Assembly: GCA_023132365.1 (NCBI GenBank)
Contig: JAGLYJ010000004.1
Location: 1-31,725 of the forward strand
From: Mycoplasmatota bacterium
Lineage (GTDB): Bacteria; Bacillota_I; Bacilli_A; Izemoplasmatales; Hujiaoplasmataceae
Length of the DNA: 31,725 nucleotides
Direction of reading: 5' to 3'
The notes under the pieces are model-generated. The model saw nothing but the letters and a program-made list of their open reading frames with translations. It ran no database searches and was not told the origin of the DNA. A program made the translations under genes and the position numbers. Below are positions 13,428-20,977 of this stretch, one piece after another (the first letter of the stretch is position 1; each line of letters starts with the position of its first letter).

Positions 13428-13512
13428 GCAACGTAAAGTTGCATTTCCCTGAAAGTGTTAATATAACACTTACCCTTCCTGAATTCGCTTCTTTAAGTAG
13501 AAGCGGATTTTT
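13428..13512 (+). ncRNA. Unrecognised small RNA of about 85 nt between topA and ftsY
   Basis: The predicted transcript begins with a 5' hairpin (GCAAC 13428-13432, GTTGC 13438-13442). After a single-stranded ATTTCCCTGA it forms a second hairpin (AAGTGTT 13453-13459 with AACACTT 13465-13471). A C-rich single strand ACCCTTCCTGAA follows, then the terminator stem. The motif TTCC(C)TGAA occurs twice in unpaired positions. It has no coding frame downstream of the start and no separate gene in the transcript, and ftsY has its own promoter. It lacks the GGAA-loop core of SRP RNA despite its ftsY neighbour, and does not look like 6S, tmRNA or RNase P RNA. C-rich single strands are typical of Gram-positive regulatory RNAs that pair with Shine-Dalgarno regions; this role is inference. 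Confidence 0.7.
13484..13512 (+). terminator. Terminator of the small RNA
   Basis: ATTCGCTTCT pairs with AGAAGCGGAT (10 bp with one G-U pair, core CGCTTCT 13486-13492 with AGAAGCG 13499-13505) around a 6-base loop, followed by TTTTT. Confidence 0.85.
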
Positions 13513-13513
13513 A

Positions 13514-13542
13514 TTTGTAAATAGTTTAAATTATGATATAAT
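13514..13542 (+). promoter_or_regulatory. Promoter of ftsY-ylxM-ffh
   Basis: TTTGTA (13514-13519), a 17-base spacer and a perfect TATAAT (13537-13542) with an extended-10 TG at 13534-13535. The SD AAGGTGGTG lies before ATG 13569. Confidence 0.8.
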
Positions 13543-13568
13543 ACTAATGAATTTAAGGTGGTGATTTA

Positions 13569-14540
13569 ATGGGCTTATTTCAAAGATTATTTCAGTCAAA
13601 AGAAGGCAAAAGAAAAGCCGAAAAATATAAAATTGGGATGATGAAAACAAGAAAAGGATCACTATCATCATTGAAAGATATATTGCTGAATACAAAGACA
13701 ATTAATGAAGATTTGTTCTTAAAATTGGAAGAAATATTTATAATGGCTGATATCGGGGTGGATACAGTTATTGAATTCATTGAAACCTTAAGAGAAGCAG
13801 TAAAAAAAGAAAAAATACAAAAACCAATACAACTTGAAAATATTATTGTTGATAAGATTTTTGAAATGTATTTAAAGGACGAAATATTAAATACAAATAT
13901 AAAGTATAATAATGAAGGATTAACAGTTATTTTGTTTGTTGGTGTTAACGGAACAGGCAAAACAACATCAATTGGAAAGTTAGCTCATAAAATTAAGAAT
14001 GATGGTAAAACCGTTATGTTTGCTGCAGGAGATACTTTTAGAGCCGGGGCAATTAACCAACTCAAAATTTGGGGAGAAAGAGTTGATGTTCCTGTAGTTT
14101 CTAAAGACGCAGGATCTGACCCTTCAAGTGTAATATTCGAAGCAATTAAAAAAGCAAAAGAGCAGGATATTGATGTATTATTAATTGATACAGCAGGACG
14201 CCTTCAAAATAAAGTTAATTTGATGAATGAGTTGAATAAAATCAATAGAATCATTAAAAGAGAAACTAATGATCAATCTTATGAAACATATTTGGTAATA
14301 GATGCTACAACTGGACAAAATGGTTTATCACAAGCAAAAATATTTTCTGAAGTAACCAATGTTACAGGAATTATTCTAACTAAACTAGATGGAACAGCAA
14401 AAGGCGGTATTGTTTTAGCCATACGAAATAAATTAGGTATTCCAATCTCTTTCGTTGGAATGGGTGAAAAAATTACTGATTTAGAGTATTTTGATATTGA
14501 AAATTATATTTATGGATTATTCGCAGATTTCTTTGAGTAG
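13569..14540 (+). CDS. ftsY: Signal recognition particle receptor FtsY
   Basis: SRP-type GTPase (323 aa) that receives SRP-bound nascent chains at the membrane. It has a short N-terminus with little of the acidic A domain. The helical N domain (about 25-110) is followed by the G domain: Walker A GVNGTGKTT (125-133), AAGDTFRAGAINQL, LIDTAGRLQNKVNLMNEL, LVIDATTGQNGLSQA, ILTKLDGTAKGG (the TKxD specificity motif) and ISFVGMGEKITDLEYFD. Absence of a long acidic A domain matches minimal FtsYs that bind lipid through the basic N-terminal helix (GLFQRLFQSKEGKRK here). It is first in an ftsY-ylxM-ffh operon; ylxM starts 8 bases after the stop. Confidence 0.97.
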   Translation: MGLFQRLFQSKEGKRKAEKYKIGMMKTRKGSLSSLKDILLNTKTINEDLFLKLEEIFIMADIGVDTVIEFIETLREAVKKEKIQKPIQLENIIVDKIFEMYLKDEILNTNIKYNNEGLTVILFVGVNGTGKTTSIGKLAHKIKNDGKTVMFAAGDTFRAGAINQLKIWGERVDVPVVSKDAGSDPSSVIFEAIKKAKEQDIDVLLIDTAGRLQNKVNLMNELNKINRIIKRETNDQSYETYLVIDATTGQNGLSQAKIFSEVTNVTGIILTKLDGTAKGGIVLAIRNKLGIPISFVGMGEKITDLEYFDIENYIYGLFADFFE

Positions 14541-14548
14541 GTGAAAAT

Positions 14549-14860
14549 ATGAATTTAGAAGATAAAATGAAATTAAATAAACTGTTTGATATTTACGGAG
14601 AACTATTAACCGTTAAACAAAGAGAGTATTATGAATACTATTATTTGAAAGACTATTCATTGTCAGAAATATCTGAATATTTAGAAGTGAGTAGAAATGC
14701 TGTTCATGTGCAACTGAAAAATGTAATTAAACATTTGGAAAACTATGAAGATAAATTAATGGTTTTAAAGAAAAAAGATTTAGCAGCTAAAATATCAAGA
14801 AAAATTGAGAATAACGATATATCTTTTGAAGATATAAAAAAAGAATTAGAAAAGGTGTAG
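14549..14860 (+). CDS. ylxM: YlxM family SRP-associated helix-turn-helix protein
   Basis: YlxM/p13 (UPF0122, 103 aa), a small helical protein encoded beside ffh in Gram-positives. Streptococcal YlxM has been reported to modulate SRP assembly and GTPase activity. The central segment KQREYYEYYYLKDYSLSEIS followed by EYLEVSRNAVHVQLKN resembles a sigma-70 region-4 helix-turn-helix. The C-terminal 40 residues are charged and helical. The SD GTAGGTG overlaps the ftsY end; ffh starts 3 bases after the stop. It is the only regulator-like gene in the operon, but a DNA-binding role is not established for the family. Confidence 0.92.
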   Translation: MNLEDKMKLNKLFDIYGELLTVKQREYYEYYYLKDYSLSEISEYLEVSRNAVHVQLKNVIKHLENYEDKLMVLKKKDLAAKISRKIENNDISFEDIKKELEKV

Positions 14861-14863
14861 AAT

Positions 14864-16261
14864 ATGGCTTTTGAAAACTTAACAAGCAGATTTCAAATGG
14901 CTTTACGACGTATCACAGGTAAAGCAAAATTAAGCGAAAATGACATAGATCAAATGATGAGAGAAGTAAGACTCTCTTTACTTGAAGCGGATGTTAACTA
15001 TAAGGTAGTAAAGGAATTTACTGAAGAAGTAAAAGCACAAGCGTATGGTGAAAAAATCTTAAAAGGATTGAATCCCGGCCAACAAGTAGTAAAAATTGTT
15101 AATGATGAATTAACTAAATTAATGGGAGAAACAACTGAAGAATTAATTTTTAATCAATCAGGAATAACTGTTATATTATTGGTTGGGTTACAAGGGGCAG
15201 GTAAAACTACCACTGCAGGTAAATTAGCTAATTTTATTAGAGAAAAAAATAATAAGAATCCTTTGTTGGTAGCGGCGGATATATACCGTCCAGCAGCAAT
15301 TGAACAGCTTCAAACCGTTGGTAGTCAATTAGATATACCTGTTTTTGAAATGGGAAAAACCAAACCTGAAACAATTGTAAAGAAATCCTTAGAATACGCA
15401 GAAATCAATGATTTTGATTTAGTTATTATTGATACGGCGGGGAGACTTCATATTGATAATGATATGATGAATGAAATTAAGAATATTGAGAAAATAGCTG
15501 AGCCGCATGAAGTATTACTTACAGTGGATGCAATGACTGGTCAAGATGCAGTTAACGTAGCAAAAGCTTTCTACGATGCTTTAAGCATCACAGGATGTAT
15601 ACTTACTAAATTAGATGGCGATACAAGAGGTGGAGCAGCTTTATCAATAAGAAAAATTACAAATGTACCGATTAAATTTTCTGGTACTGGAGAAAAATTA
15701 ACAGAAATAGAAGTTTTCCACCCAGAAAGAATGGCATCTAGAATTCTTGGCATGGGAGATATAATGTCTCTTGTTGAAAAAGCTACTGCTGAAATCGACG
15801 AAGATGAAGCCATGAACATGATGGAAAAAATGATGTCTGGTAAATTTAACTATAATGATTTGTTAAAACAAATGAAAATGATAAAGAGAATGGGTAAATT
15901 TTCTGGACTTATAAAAATGATTCCAGGAATGAGTTCAATGGCAAATATGGATAAGGTTGACGATAAGCAACTAATTTATATTGAAGCAGTCATTAATTCT
16001 ATGACAAAAGATGAACGTAAGAAACCAGAGCTATTAGACCGTTCTAGTTCTAGGAGAAACAGAGTTGCAAGAGGTAGTGGTAGATCAACTACTGATGTAA
16101 ACAGATTGATCTCGACTTTGGAAAAGCAGAAGAAAATGATGCTGAGATTTCAAAATATGGATCCAAGCCAAATGCAAAACATGAGTCAAGGAGTACTTCA
16201 ACCTAAACAATCAAGAGCAATGAGAAGATCAAAAGGAAAGAAAAAAGGCGGATTTAGATAA
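14864..16261 (+). CDS. ffh: Signal recognition particle protein Ffh (SRP54)
   Basis: SRP GTPase (465 aa) that binds signal sequences and 4.5S RNA. The N domain (1-90) leads to the G domain with Walker A GLQGAGKTTT (from G108), AADIYRPAAIEQL, IIDTAGRLHIDNDMMNE, TVDAMTGQDAVNVA and LTKLDGDTRGGAALS. The methionine-rich M domain (from about 320) contains MSGKFNYNDLLKQMKMIKRMG, the RNA-binding SSSRRNRVARGSG and a basic tail KQSRAMRRSKGKKKGGFR. In many Firmicutes rpsP follows ffh; here a convergent HAD gene does, so the operon ends. The terminator stem begins inside the last codons. Confidence 0.97.
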   Translation: MAFENLTSRFQMALRRITGKAKLSENDIDQMMREVRLSLLEADVNYKVVKEFTEEVKAQAYGEKILKGLNPGQQVVKIVNDELTKLMGETTEELIFNQSGITVILLVGLQGAGKTTTAGKLANFIREKNNKNPLLVAADIYRPAAIEQLQTVGSQLDIPVFEMGKTKPETIVKKSLEYAEINDFDLVIIDTAGRLHIDNDMMNEIKNIEKIAEPHEVLLTVDAMTGQDAVNVAKAFYDALSITGCILTKLDGDTRGGAALSIRKITNVPIKFSGTGEKLTEIEVFHPERMASRILGMGDIMSLVEKATAEIDEDEAMNMMEKMMSGKFNYNDLLKQMKMIKRMGKFSGLIKMIPGMSSMANMDKVDDKQLIYIEAVINSMTKDERKKPELLDRSSSRRNRVARGSGRSTTDVNRLISTLEKQKKMMLRFQNMDPSQMQNMSQGVLQPKQSRAMRRSKGKKKGGFR

Positions 16262-16278
16262 TCCACCTTTTATTTTTT
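16241..16278. terminator. Bidirectional terminator between ffh and the Cof-type gene
   Basis: AAAAGGCGGAT (16243-16253) pairs with ATCCACCTTTT (16261-16271) with one mismatch. A T tract follows on the plus strand and an A tract precedes it, giving a T tract on the minus strand. It serves both convergent genes. Confidence 0.85.
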
Positions 16279-17100
16279 AGCTTTATTTATTAAGAAATTG
16301 GATAGAAAACGATAAACTGCATTTTCTGAACTTGTATAATCTAGAACAATATCAGCGACTTTAATTAAATCTGGATGGGCGTTTCTAACGCAAACACCAA
16401 GCTTAGCATATTCTATCATCTCGATATCATTGTGTCCATCACCGATTGCTACGACATGATTTCTATCGAATCCTAAATAGTTAGCAACATATTTCAACCC
16501 TTTTCCCTTATTAGATTCTGGGGTATATATTTCTAGAATAGAATCAAATTCACCTTTTAGATCCCAAATTCTGCAGCAAACTTCACCTTTGAATTTATTA
16601 TCAATATAGTCTTTAATTAAATTTCCTCTACCACGCTTCCCAATTATGATAAACCCGTTTGGATCTGATTTTAGAGTATCTTTCAAATTTCCAACAACTA
16701 TATCTGTTGAACCATGAACGTGCAATAATGGTTCAATATCTTTTTCTTCACGATATAAATAGATTGCATCTAATACTTCCGAAAAAGCATTCCTTATATG
16801 TTGAATATTATTTTCAAAGATATCTATAATAACTTCCTTAGATACTGTATAGTTAACAGTATTAAAGTCTTTTTTTTGAGGATGAGTAATAAGGCCACCA
16901 TTATAATTTATAATCGGTGTATCTAATTTAAATCGATCATAAACAAACTTTGAACTTCTATAAGGTCTACCAGTAGCGATTACAATTTTATGACCTAATT
17001 CTTGTATTTTTTGCATGAATTCACATAGTGTTTCAGATAGGGAATCAAAATCATAAAGAATAGTGCCGTCTAAATCTAAAGCGAATAGATATTTTTCCAT
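16270..17100 (-). CDS. Cof-type HAD-IIB sugar-phosphate phosphatase
   Basis: Cytosolic haloacid dehalogenase superfamily phosphatase (276 aa), subfamily IIB (Cof/YidA-like), usually acting on sugar phosphates or cofactor intermediates. Motif I is LDLDGTI (D9, D11), motif II lies in IVIATGRPY, a large cap domain covers about residues 85-190, and motif III/IV is GKGLKYVANYLG with AIGDGHNDIEMIEYA. The tail VRNAHPDLIKVADIVLDYTSSENAVYRFL is typical of the family. It is the only minus-strand gene in the window, convergent with ffh and divergent from the ftsK operon. The SD is AGCAGGTGA. The specific substrate cannot be read from sequence. Confidence 0.93.
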   Translation of the reverse strand: MEKYLFALDLDGTILYDFDSLSETLCEFMQKIQELGHKIVIATGRPYRSSKFVYDRFKLDTPIINYNGGLITHPQKKDFNTVNYTVSKEVIIDIFENNIQHIRNAFSEVLDAIYLYREEKDIEPLLHVHGSTDIVVGNLKDTLKSDPNGFIIIGKRGRGNLIKDYIDNKFKGEVCCRIWDLKGEFDSILEIYTPESNKGKGLKYVANYLGFDRNHVVAIGDGHNDIEMIEYAKLGVCVRNAHPDLIKVADIVLDYTSSENAVYRFLSNFLINKAKK

Positions 17101-17115
17101 TTTATCACCTGCTAT

Positions 17116-17144
17116 ATTATCTCATACAAAATCAAATACCGCAA
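17116..17144 (-). promoter_or_regulatory. Promoter of the Cof-type phosphatase gene
   Basis: On the minus strand: TTGCGG (plus coordinates 17139-17144), a 17-base spacer, GATAAT (17116-17121) with an extended-10 TG. It is divergent from the promoter at 17158-17186, with 13 bases between the two -35 boxes. Confidence 0.55.
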
Positions 17145-17157
17145 ATCATTAATACAA

Positions 17158-17186
17158 TTGATTATTATACAGAATTAAGATATAAT
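17158..17186 (+). promoter_or_regulatory. Promoter of the membrane protein-ftsK operon
   Basis: TTGATT (17158-17163), a 17-base spacer and a perfect TATAAT (17181-17186). There is no extended-10 TG. Predicted start is near 17193, leaving a leader of about 17 bases. Confidence 0.75.
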
Positions 17187-17209
17187 TTAATGTGATAGGA
17201 GAGATGATT

Positions 17210-17986
17210 ATGTCGCATATTAGTTTGTTTTTTTCATTACAAATTTTCTTCTTAAAAATTGAATGGCGTGATATAAGATATTTCTTGCTAGGCATAGTAA
17301 CAGGTATTGTTTTGCTCGTCTTATCATTAGTTGGAATATTTTCATTGAAAGAAAGAAAAAAAACCAAGGATAGAATGGCAAATGGTATTCCTTTAGATGA
17401 TAAAATTGTATATGATATGATTGAATCAAAACATAATCAACTAGACAAAACCGTAAAGTTAACAGATAACGGTTATTTTAAAGTAGCTATTGATTTGAGT
17501 ATTGAATTGACTGAAGAAATAGCTAGATACTATTTTCCTAAATCACGTTTTCCATTATATGAACTTTCAATACAAGAATTACTAAATTTAAATTACTATA
17601 TTACTAAGAGATTAGAAGAAAAAATGAATGGCAAAATTTTTAAGTTATTCAAATCATATCGAATATCTAGTATTATTGATATTCTAAACACTAGAAAGAG
17701 AATTAATAGTTCAAAATTAATGCAGTTAACAAGAAAGTTAAAGTTACAACAATTTTATTCAGGAGCTAGGGCTGTATTAAATTATGCGAATCCAGTATAT
17801 TGGTTTAGAAAACTTGCTATTAAGCCAACAACCGTTGTTGTTACAAAAGAAGTATGCAAATATATAATTAGTATTTTTGGAGAAGAAACTAATAAAATAT
17901 ATAGTAAAGCCATATTTAAAGAAGAAGACGATAAAGAAGAAATTATTAAAAAAATAGATCAAATTGTCGACGAAGAGGAGGAGTAA
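17210..17986 (+). CDS. Unrecognised membrane-anchored protein preceding ftsK
   Basis: I do not recognise this family (258 aa). The N-terminus is hydrophobic (about 3-15), and a clear transmembrane helix spans about 24-46 (FLLGIVTGIVLLVLSLVGIF) followed by basic KERKKTKDR, which predicts a cytosolic body. Residues 60-170 are helical and charged. A second conserved-looking patch is YSGARAVLNYANPVYWFRKL near 180-200, and the last 30 residues are very acidic (KEEDDKEEIIKKIDQIVDEEEE region). ATG 17210 is chosen because SD AGGAGAG (17197-17203) is correctly spaced; a GTG at 17192 would lie at or before the transcription start. The ftsK ATG starts one base after the stop and its SD lies inside this gene, so the two are tightly coupled. 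A role as partner or anchor of the soluble FtsK is only a suggestion. Confidence 0.85.
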   Translation: MSHISLFFSLQIFFLKIEWRDIRYFLLGIVTGIVLLVLSLVGIFSLKERKKTKDRMANGIPLDDKIVYDMIESKHNQLDKTVKLTDNGYFKVAIDLSIELTEEIARYYFPKSRFPLYELSIQELLNLNYYITKRLEEKMNGKIFKLFKSYRISSIIDILNTRKRINSSKLMQLTRKLKLQQFYSGARAVLNYANPVYWFRKLAIKPTTVVVTKEVCKYIISIFGEETNKIYSKAIFKEEDDKEEIIKKIDQIVDEEEE

Positions 17987-17987
17987 T

Positions 17988-20138
17988 ATGTTGTTTAAAA
18001 AGAAAAGAAAATTGGAAAGAATTATTCCAGGGTTCTCAAGAACTGATGATAATAGAGAGTTTTTTATTCCCCAAATTAATTTAATTGAAGACAAAAAAAC
18101 ATTGAGAAACAAATTTGTATCTCCTATTTTTGGTAAAGCTGTTAAAGACGAAGTTACCATACCTCAAGATAGACATGGAGTAGGTGATTTTGATAAAAAA
18201 TATGATGCTTTTCGTAGTAAGAAAAGACTTACAAAAGAAGAAGCTAAGCGAAGATATGGCCATCAATACTATGAATTTATGCGTGTTGATAGTTCATCGA
18301 TTAACAAAGTTCATACAAATGAAGGTTTAACAAATGATGACTTGCATCAAAAAGCCATTACTGAGCCAACACCTTCAGCTAATGACATTATTGATAATCA
18401 TGCAAAAGCTGTTTCTGTAGATGATTTCTTTAAATCAGCTGAAGAAACAATTAGCGAAGAGAAAAAAGAAATTGATGAGCTAGATGTATTAAAAGATATA
18501 GTTAGTTCAGATGAAGATAATCAAGATGTTCCTGTAGAAATTATTGAAGAGGAACGCGAAGATGACGAAATCATATATGAAGGCGATAAAGATATAGATA
18601 AAGAAATTGAAGAAATATCTTTTTCTGATGACTTTGAATATCAAGAATATAAACCGCCTGTAACTCCTACAGAATCAAAACCGGTTGAATCTCAAGAACC
18701 GGGATTTAATTATAGTGGATACCAATTACCACCAGTTTCATTGTTTAAGAAAACTGTTGCTAAAACCGAAGAAGAACCCGTATGGATAAAGGAAAATATT
18801 GATATTATTAATCAAACAATGCTGTCATTTGGTATTGAGGGCGAAGTTACAAATTACACCAAAGGACCTACAGTTACAAGATACGAGATTTCTTTAGGCT
18901 CTGGTGTTCCTACAAAAAAAATAACTTCAATATCGGATAATATTCAAATGAGTTTGGCAGCAATTTCAATTAGAATTGAAGCGCCAATACCTGGTAAAAA
19001 TACTATTGGTATTGAGGTTCCTAATAAAGTTAGAGAGTCTGTTTTCTTTGGGGATGTACTTGACAACGATTATTTCCTTAACTCTGAAGATCCACTGTTA
19101 CTTGCAATTGGGTTAGACATTGATGCATTGCCCGTTTATACTTCAATTGAAACTATGCCTCATGGTTTAGTTGCTGGTTCTACACAAAGTGGTAAATCGG
19201 TTTGTATTGCGTCGATTATTACTTCTTTAATAACTAAAAACAAACCAGATGAAGTGAAAATGATGATGATTGATCCTAAGAAGGTTGATTTACAACAATT
19301 TGCTGATATACCTCACTTAATCACACCTATTATTGATGATCCTAAAATTGCAGTTGAATCATTAAAATATATGGTTAATGAAATGGAAGGTAGATACGAC
19401 ACTCTAAAGAAATTTAAAGCAATTAATGTTAAAGATTATTACAGTCGTAGAAGAACTGCTCCTAATTTTATTAAAATGCCAAGAATTGTTGTAATCATTG
19501 AAGAAGCTTCTGATTTATTACTAACAGGTGGTAATGACGTAGAAGATTCAATATTAAAACTTACTCAAAAGTCAAGAGCAGTTGGAATCCATTTATTACT
19601 AGCTACTCAAAGACCTTCAGCCGATATATTAAAAGGAGCAATTAAGGCTAATATTCCAGCAAGGTTTGCGTTTAGAGTTCCTTCATCAACAGATTCTTCT
19701 GTTGTATTAGATATGACTGGAGCTGAAAAACTACTTGGTAAAGGGGATATGTTACTATCTGAGAACGGTAGAGCAAGACGACTCCAAGGAGCTTACTTGT
19801 CTCCTGAAGAAATCGAATCTGTTACTGAACACATAAAAGCTCAAGCAAAACCTGAATATATGTTTACGCATGAAAGTTTAGCGGTACTTGCAGCTACTGG
19901 AGAAGACATAGATAGTATAGATGAATTATTTAAAGATGTAGCTAATTATGTTGTTGAACAAGGTAAGTGTTCATTGAATAAAATAACTCAAGTTTTTGGA
20001 ATTGGATTTAATAGAGCTACACAAATTGTTAATACATTGGAGAAATTTGCTATAGTTTCAGAAAACGTTGGAACTAAACCAAGAAGAGTATTGGTAGAAT
20101 TTTCACAATTAGCAAATATATTTGAAAGCATTGGATAA
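17988..20138 (+). CDS. ftsK: FtsK/SpoIIIE-type DNA translocase without membrane domain
   Basis: Hexameric double-stranded DNA pump used in chromosome segregation (716 aa). The N-terminal about 260 residues are soluble, with a basic start and a long acidic linker (about 135-220). The four-helix membrane domain usual in FtsK/SpoIIIE is absent. The motor follows: alpha domain (FGIEGEVTNYTKGPTVTRYEI), Walker A GSTQSGKSV (G397-S404), MMIDPKKVDLQQFADIPHL, Walker B VVIIEEASDLLL, where the usual Asp before Glu is Glu (E505-E506), and LLATQRPSADILKGAIKANI. The C-terminal gamma winged-helix (about 655-716; GKCSLNKITQVFGIGFNRA, KPRRVLVEF) normally reads KOPS-like DNA sequences. ATG 17988 is preceded by SD GAGGAGGAG. 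It is directly coupled to the preceding membrane protein gene. Confidence 0.94.
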   Translation: MLFKKKRKLERIIPGFSRTDDNREFFIPQINLIEDKKTLRNKFVSPIFGKAVKDEVTIPQDRHGVGDFDKKYDAFRSKKRLTKEEAKRRYGHQYYEFMRVDSSSINKVHTNEGLTNDDLHQKAITEPTPSANDIIDNHAKAVSVDDFFKSAEETISEEKKEIDELDVLKDIVSSDEDNQDVPVEIIEEEREDDEIIYEGDKDIDKEIEEISFSDDFEYQEYKPPVTPTESKPVESQEPGFNYSGYQLPPVSLFKKTVAKTEEEPVWIKENIDIINQTMLSFGIEGEVTNYTKGPTVTRYEISLGSGVPTKKITSISDNIQMSLAAISIRIEAPIPGKNTIGIEVPNKVRESVFFGDVLDNDYFLNSEDPLLLAIGLDIDALPVYTSIETMPHGLVAGSTQSGKSVCIASIITSLITKNKPDEVKMMMIDPKKVDLQQFADIPHLITPIIDDPKIAVESLKYMVNEMEGRYDTLKKFKAINVKDYYSRRRTAPNFIKMPRIVVIIEEASDLLLTGGNDVEDSILKLTQKSRAVGIHLLLATQRPSADILKGAIKANIPARFAFRVPSSTDSSVVLDMTGAEKLLGKGDMLLSENGRARRLQGAYLSPEEIESVTEHIKAQAKPEYMFTHESLAVLAATGEDIDSIDELFKDVANYVVEQGKCSLNKITQVFGIGFNRATQIVNTLEKFAIVSENVGTKPRRVLVEFSQLANIFESIG

Positions 20139-20140
20139 TT

Positions 20141-20965
20141 ATGGATGAAGAAATTTACCTAGAAGAAAATACCGAACAATTTAATGAGAATAAAAAACTG
20201 ATGAGTAGGTCTCCACGAAGGATCATCAGTTTTTTCACATTACTTATAATTTGTATGATTCTGTTTATTATCCTACAATCTAATAAATTCTTTATCTTTA
20301 ATATTAATAGGTCTTTTGATAACGTGCCTAACCCAATGATTGCTCAGCTTTTTTCATATGTTTTTATTGTTATTATAATACTAGGAATATTATCTTATAT
20401 CTACTTAACAATTAGTTATATCAAAAGAAAGAAATTAAACAATGATAATCAACTAGAAACAATTGATAAGTACAAGAAGATATACAATATTAGTGATATC
20501 TTTAGTATAGTACCTATATTCTTAGTTTTTGTTTTGATTGTTAACGGTTTTTTCTATTCATTTGCACAAGTAGACGGTTCATCAATGCAGCCAACTTTTT
20601 GTAATAATGATGCTGTAATTATAAGGTATAGTGAAGACTTTGAACAAAATGATATTGTAATTTTTGAATTAGAAGAAACTGATGGATCTCTAATATATCT
20701 AATAAAGAGATTAAAAGCTGGACCTGGAGACAAACTAGTTGTAGATTCAACAGGGGTATGGGTTAATAATATCCTAGTAGAAGACGATGTTGATAGCAGA
20801 ACTCAACAATACCATATAGAGTCTTTACCAGAAGGAGTTTTTTACGTTTTAGGTGATAATAGATCAAATTCAGTAGATTCAAGAGTGAATGGATTAATTG
20901 CTCAAGAAGACATGATAGGAAAAGTAGTTGTAAAACTTTCCAATCAAACATGTCCGCTTAATTAA
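20141..20965 (+). CDS. lepB: Signal peptidase I with extra N-terminal membrane helices
   Basis: Serine-lysine protease (274 aa) that removes signal peptides at the outer face of the membrane. The catalytic Ser is S148 in VDGSSMQPTF and the general base is K189 in LIKRLKAGPGD. Box E is GDNRSNSVDSR. Three hydrophobic helices precede the catalytic domain (about 28-45, 69-91, 119-141), while typical Bacillus enzymes have one. The third is the normal anchor just before the Ser. The start lies two bases after the ftsK stop with only a weak SD (GGAT), suggesting translational coupling. The seven neighbouring genes share one operon. Confidence 0.92.
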   Translation: MDEEIYLEENTEQFNENKKLMSRSPRRIISFFTLLIICMILFIILQSNKFFIFNINRSFDNVPNPMIAQLFSYVFIVIIILGILSYIYLTISYIKRKKLNNDNQLETIDKYKKIYNISDIFSIVPIFLVFVLIVNGFFYSFAQVDGSSMQPTFCNNDAVIIRYSEDFEQNDIVIFELEETDGSLIYLIKRLKAGPGDKLVVDSTGVWVNNILVEDDVDSRTQQYHIESLPEGVFYVLGDNRSNSVDSRVNGLIAQEDMIGKVVVKLSNQTCPLN

Positions 20966-20977
20966 AGGAGTGAAATT

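Noticed and set aside
13420..13452. Ten-codon frame ATG...TGA across the small RNA start
   Set aside because: Its ATG overlaps the -10 box, upstream of the predicted transcription start, and it has no ribosome-binding site.
13428..13512. Small RNA as the 4.5S/SRP RNA, suggested by the ftsY and ffh neighbours
   Set aside because: It lacks the GGAA-type tetraloop and the conserved asymmetric loop of the SRP core.
13428..13568. Small RNA as a riboswitch or attenuator for ftsY
   Set aside because: A well-placed extended -10 promoter for ftsY lies after the terminator, so ftsY does not depend on read-through.
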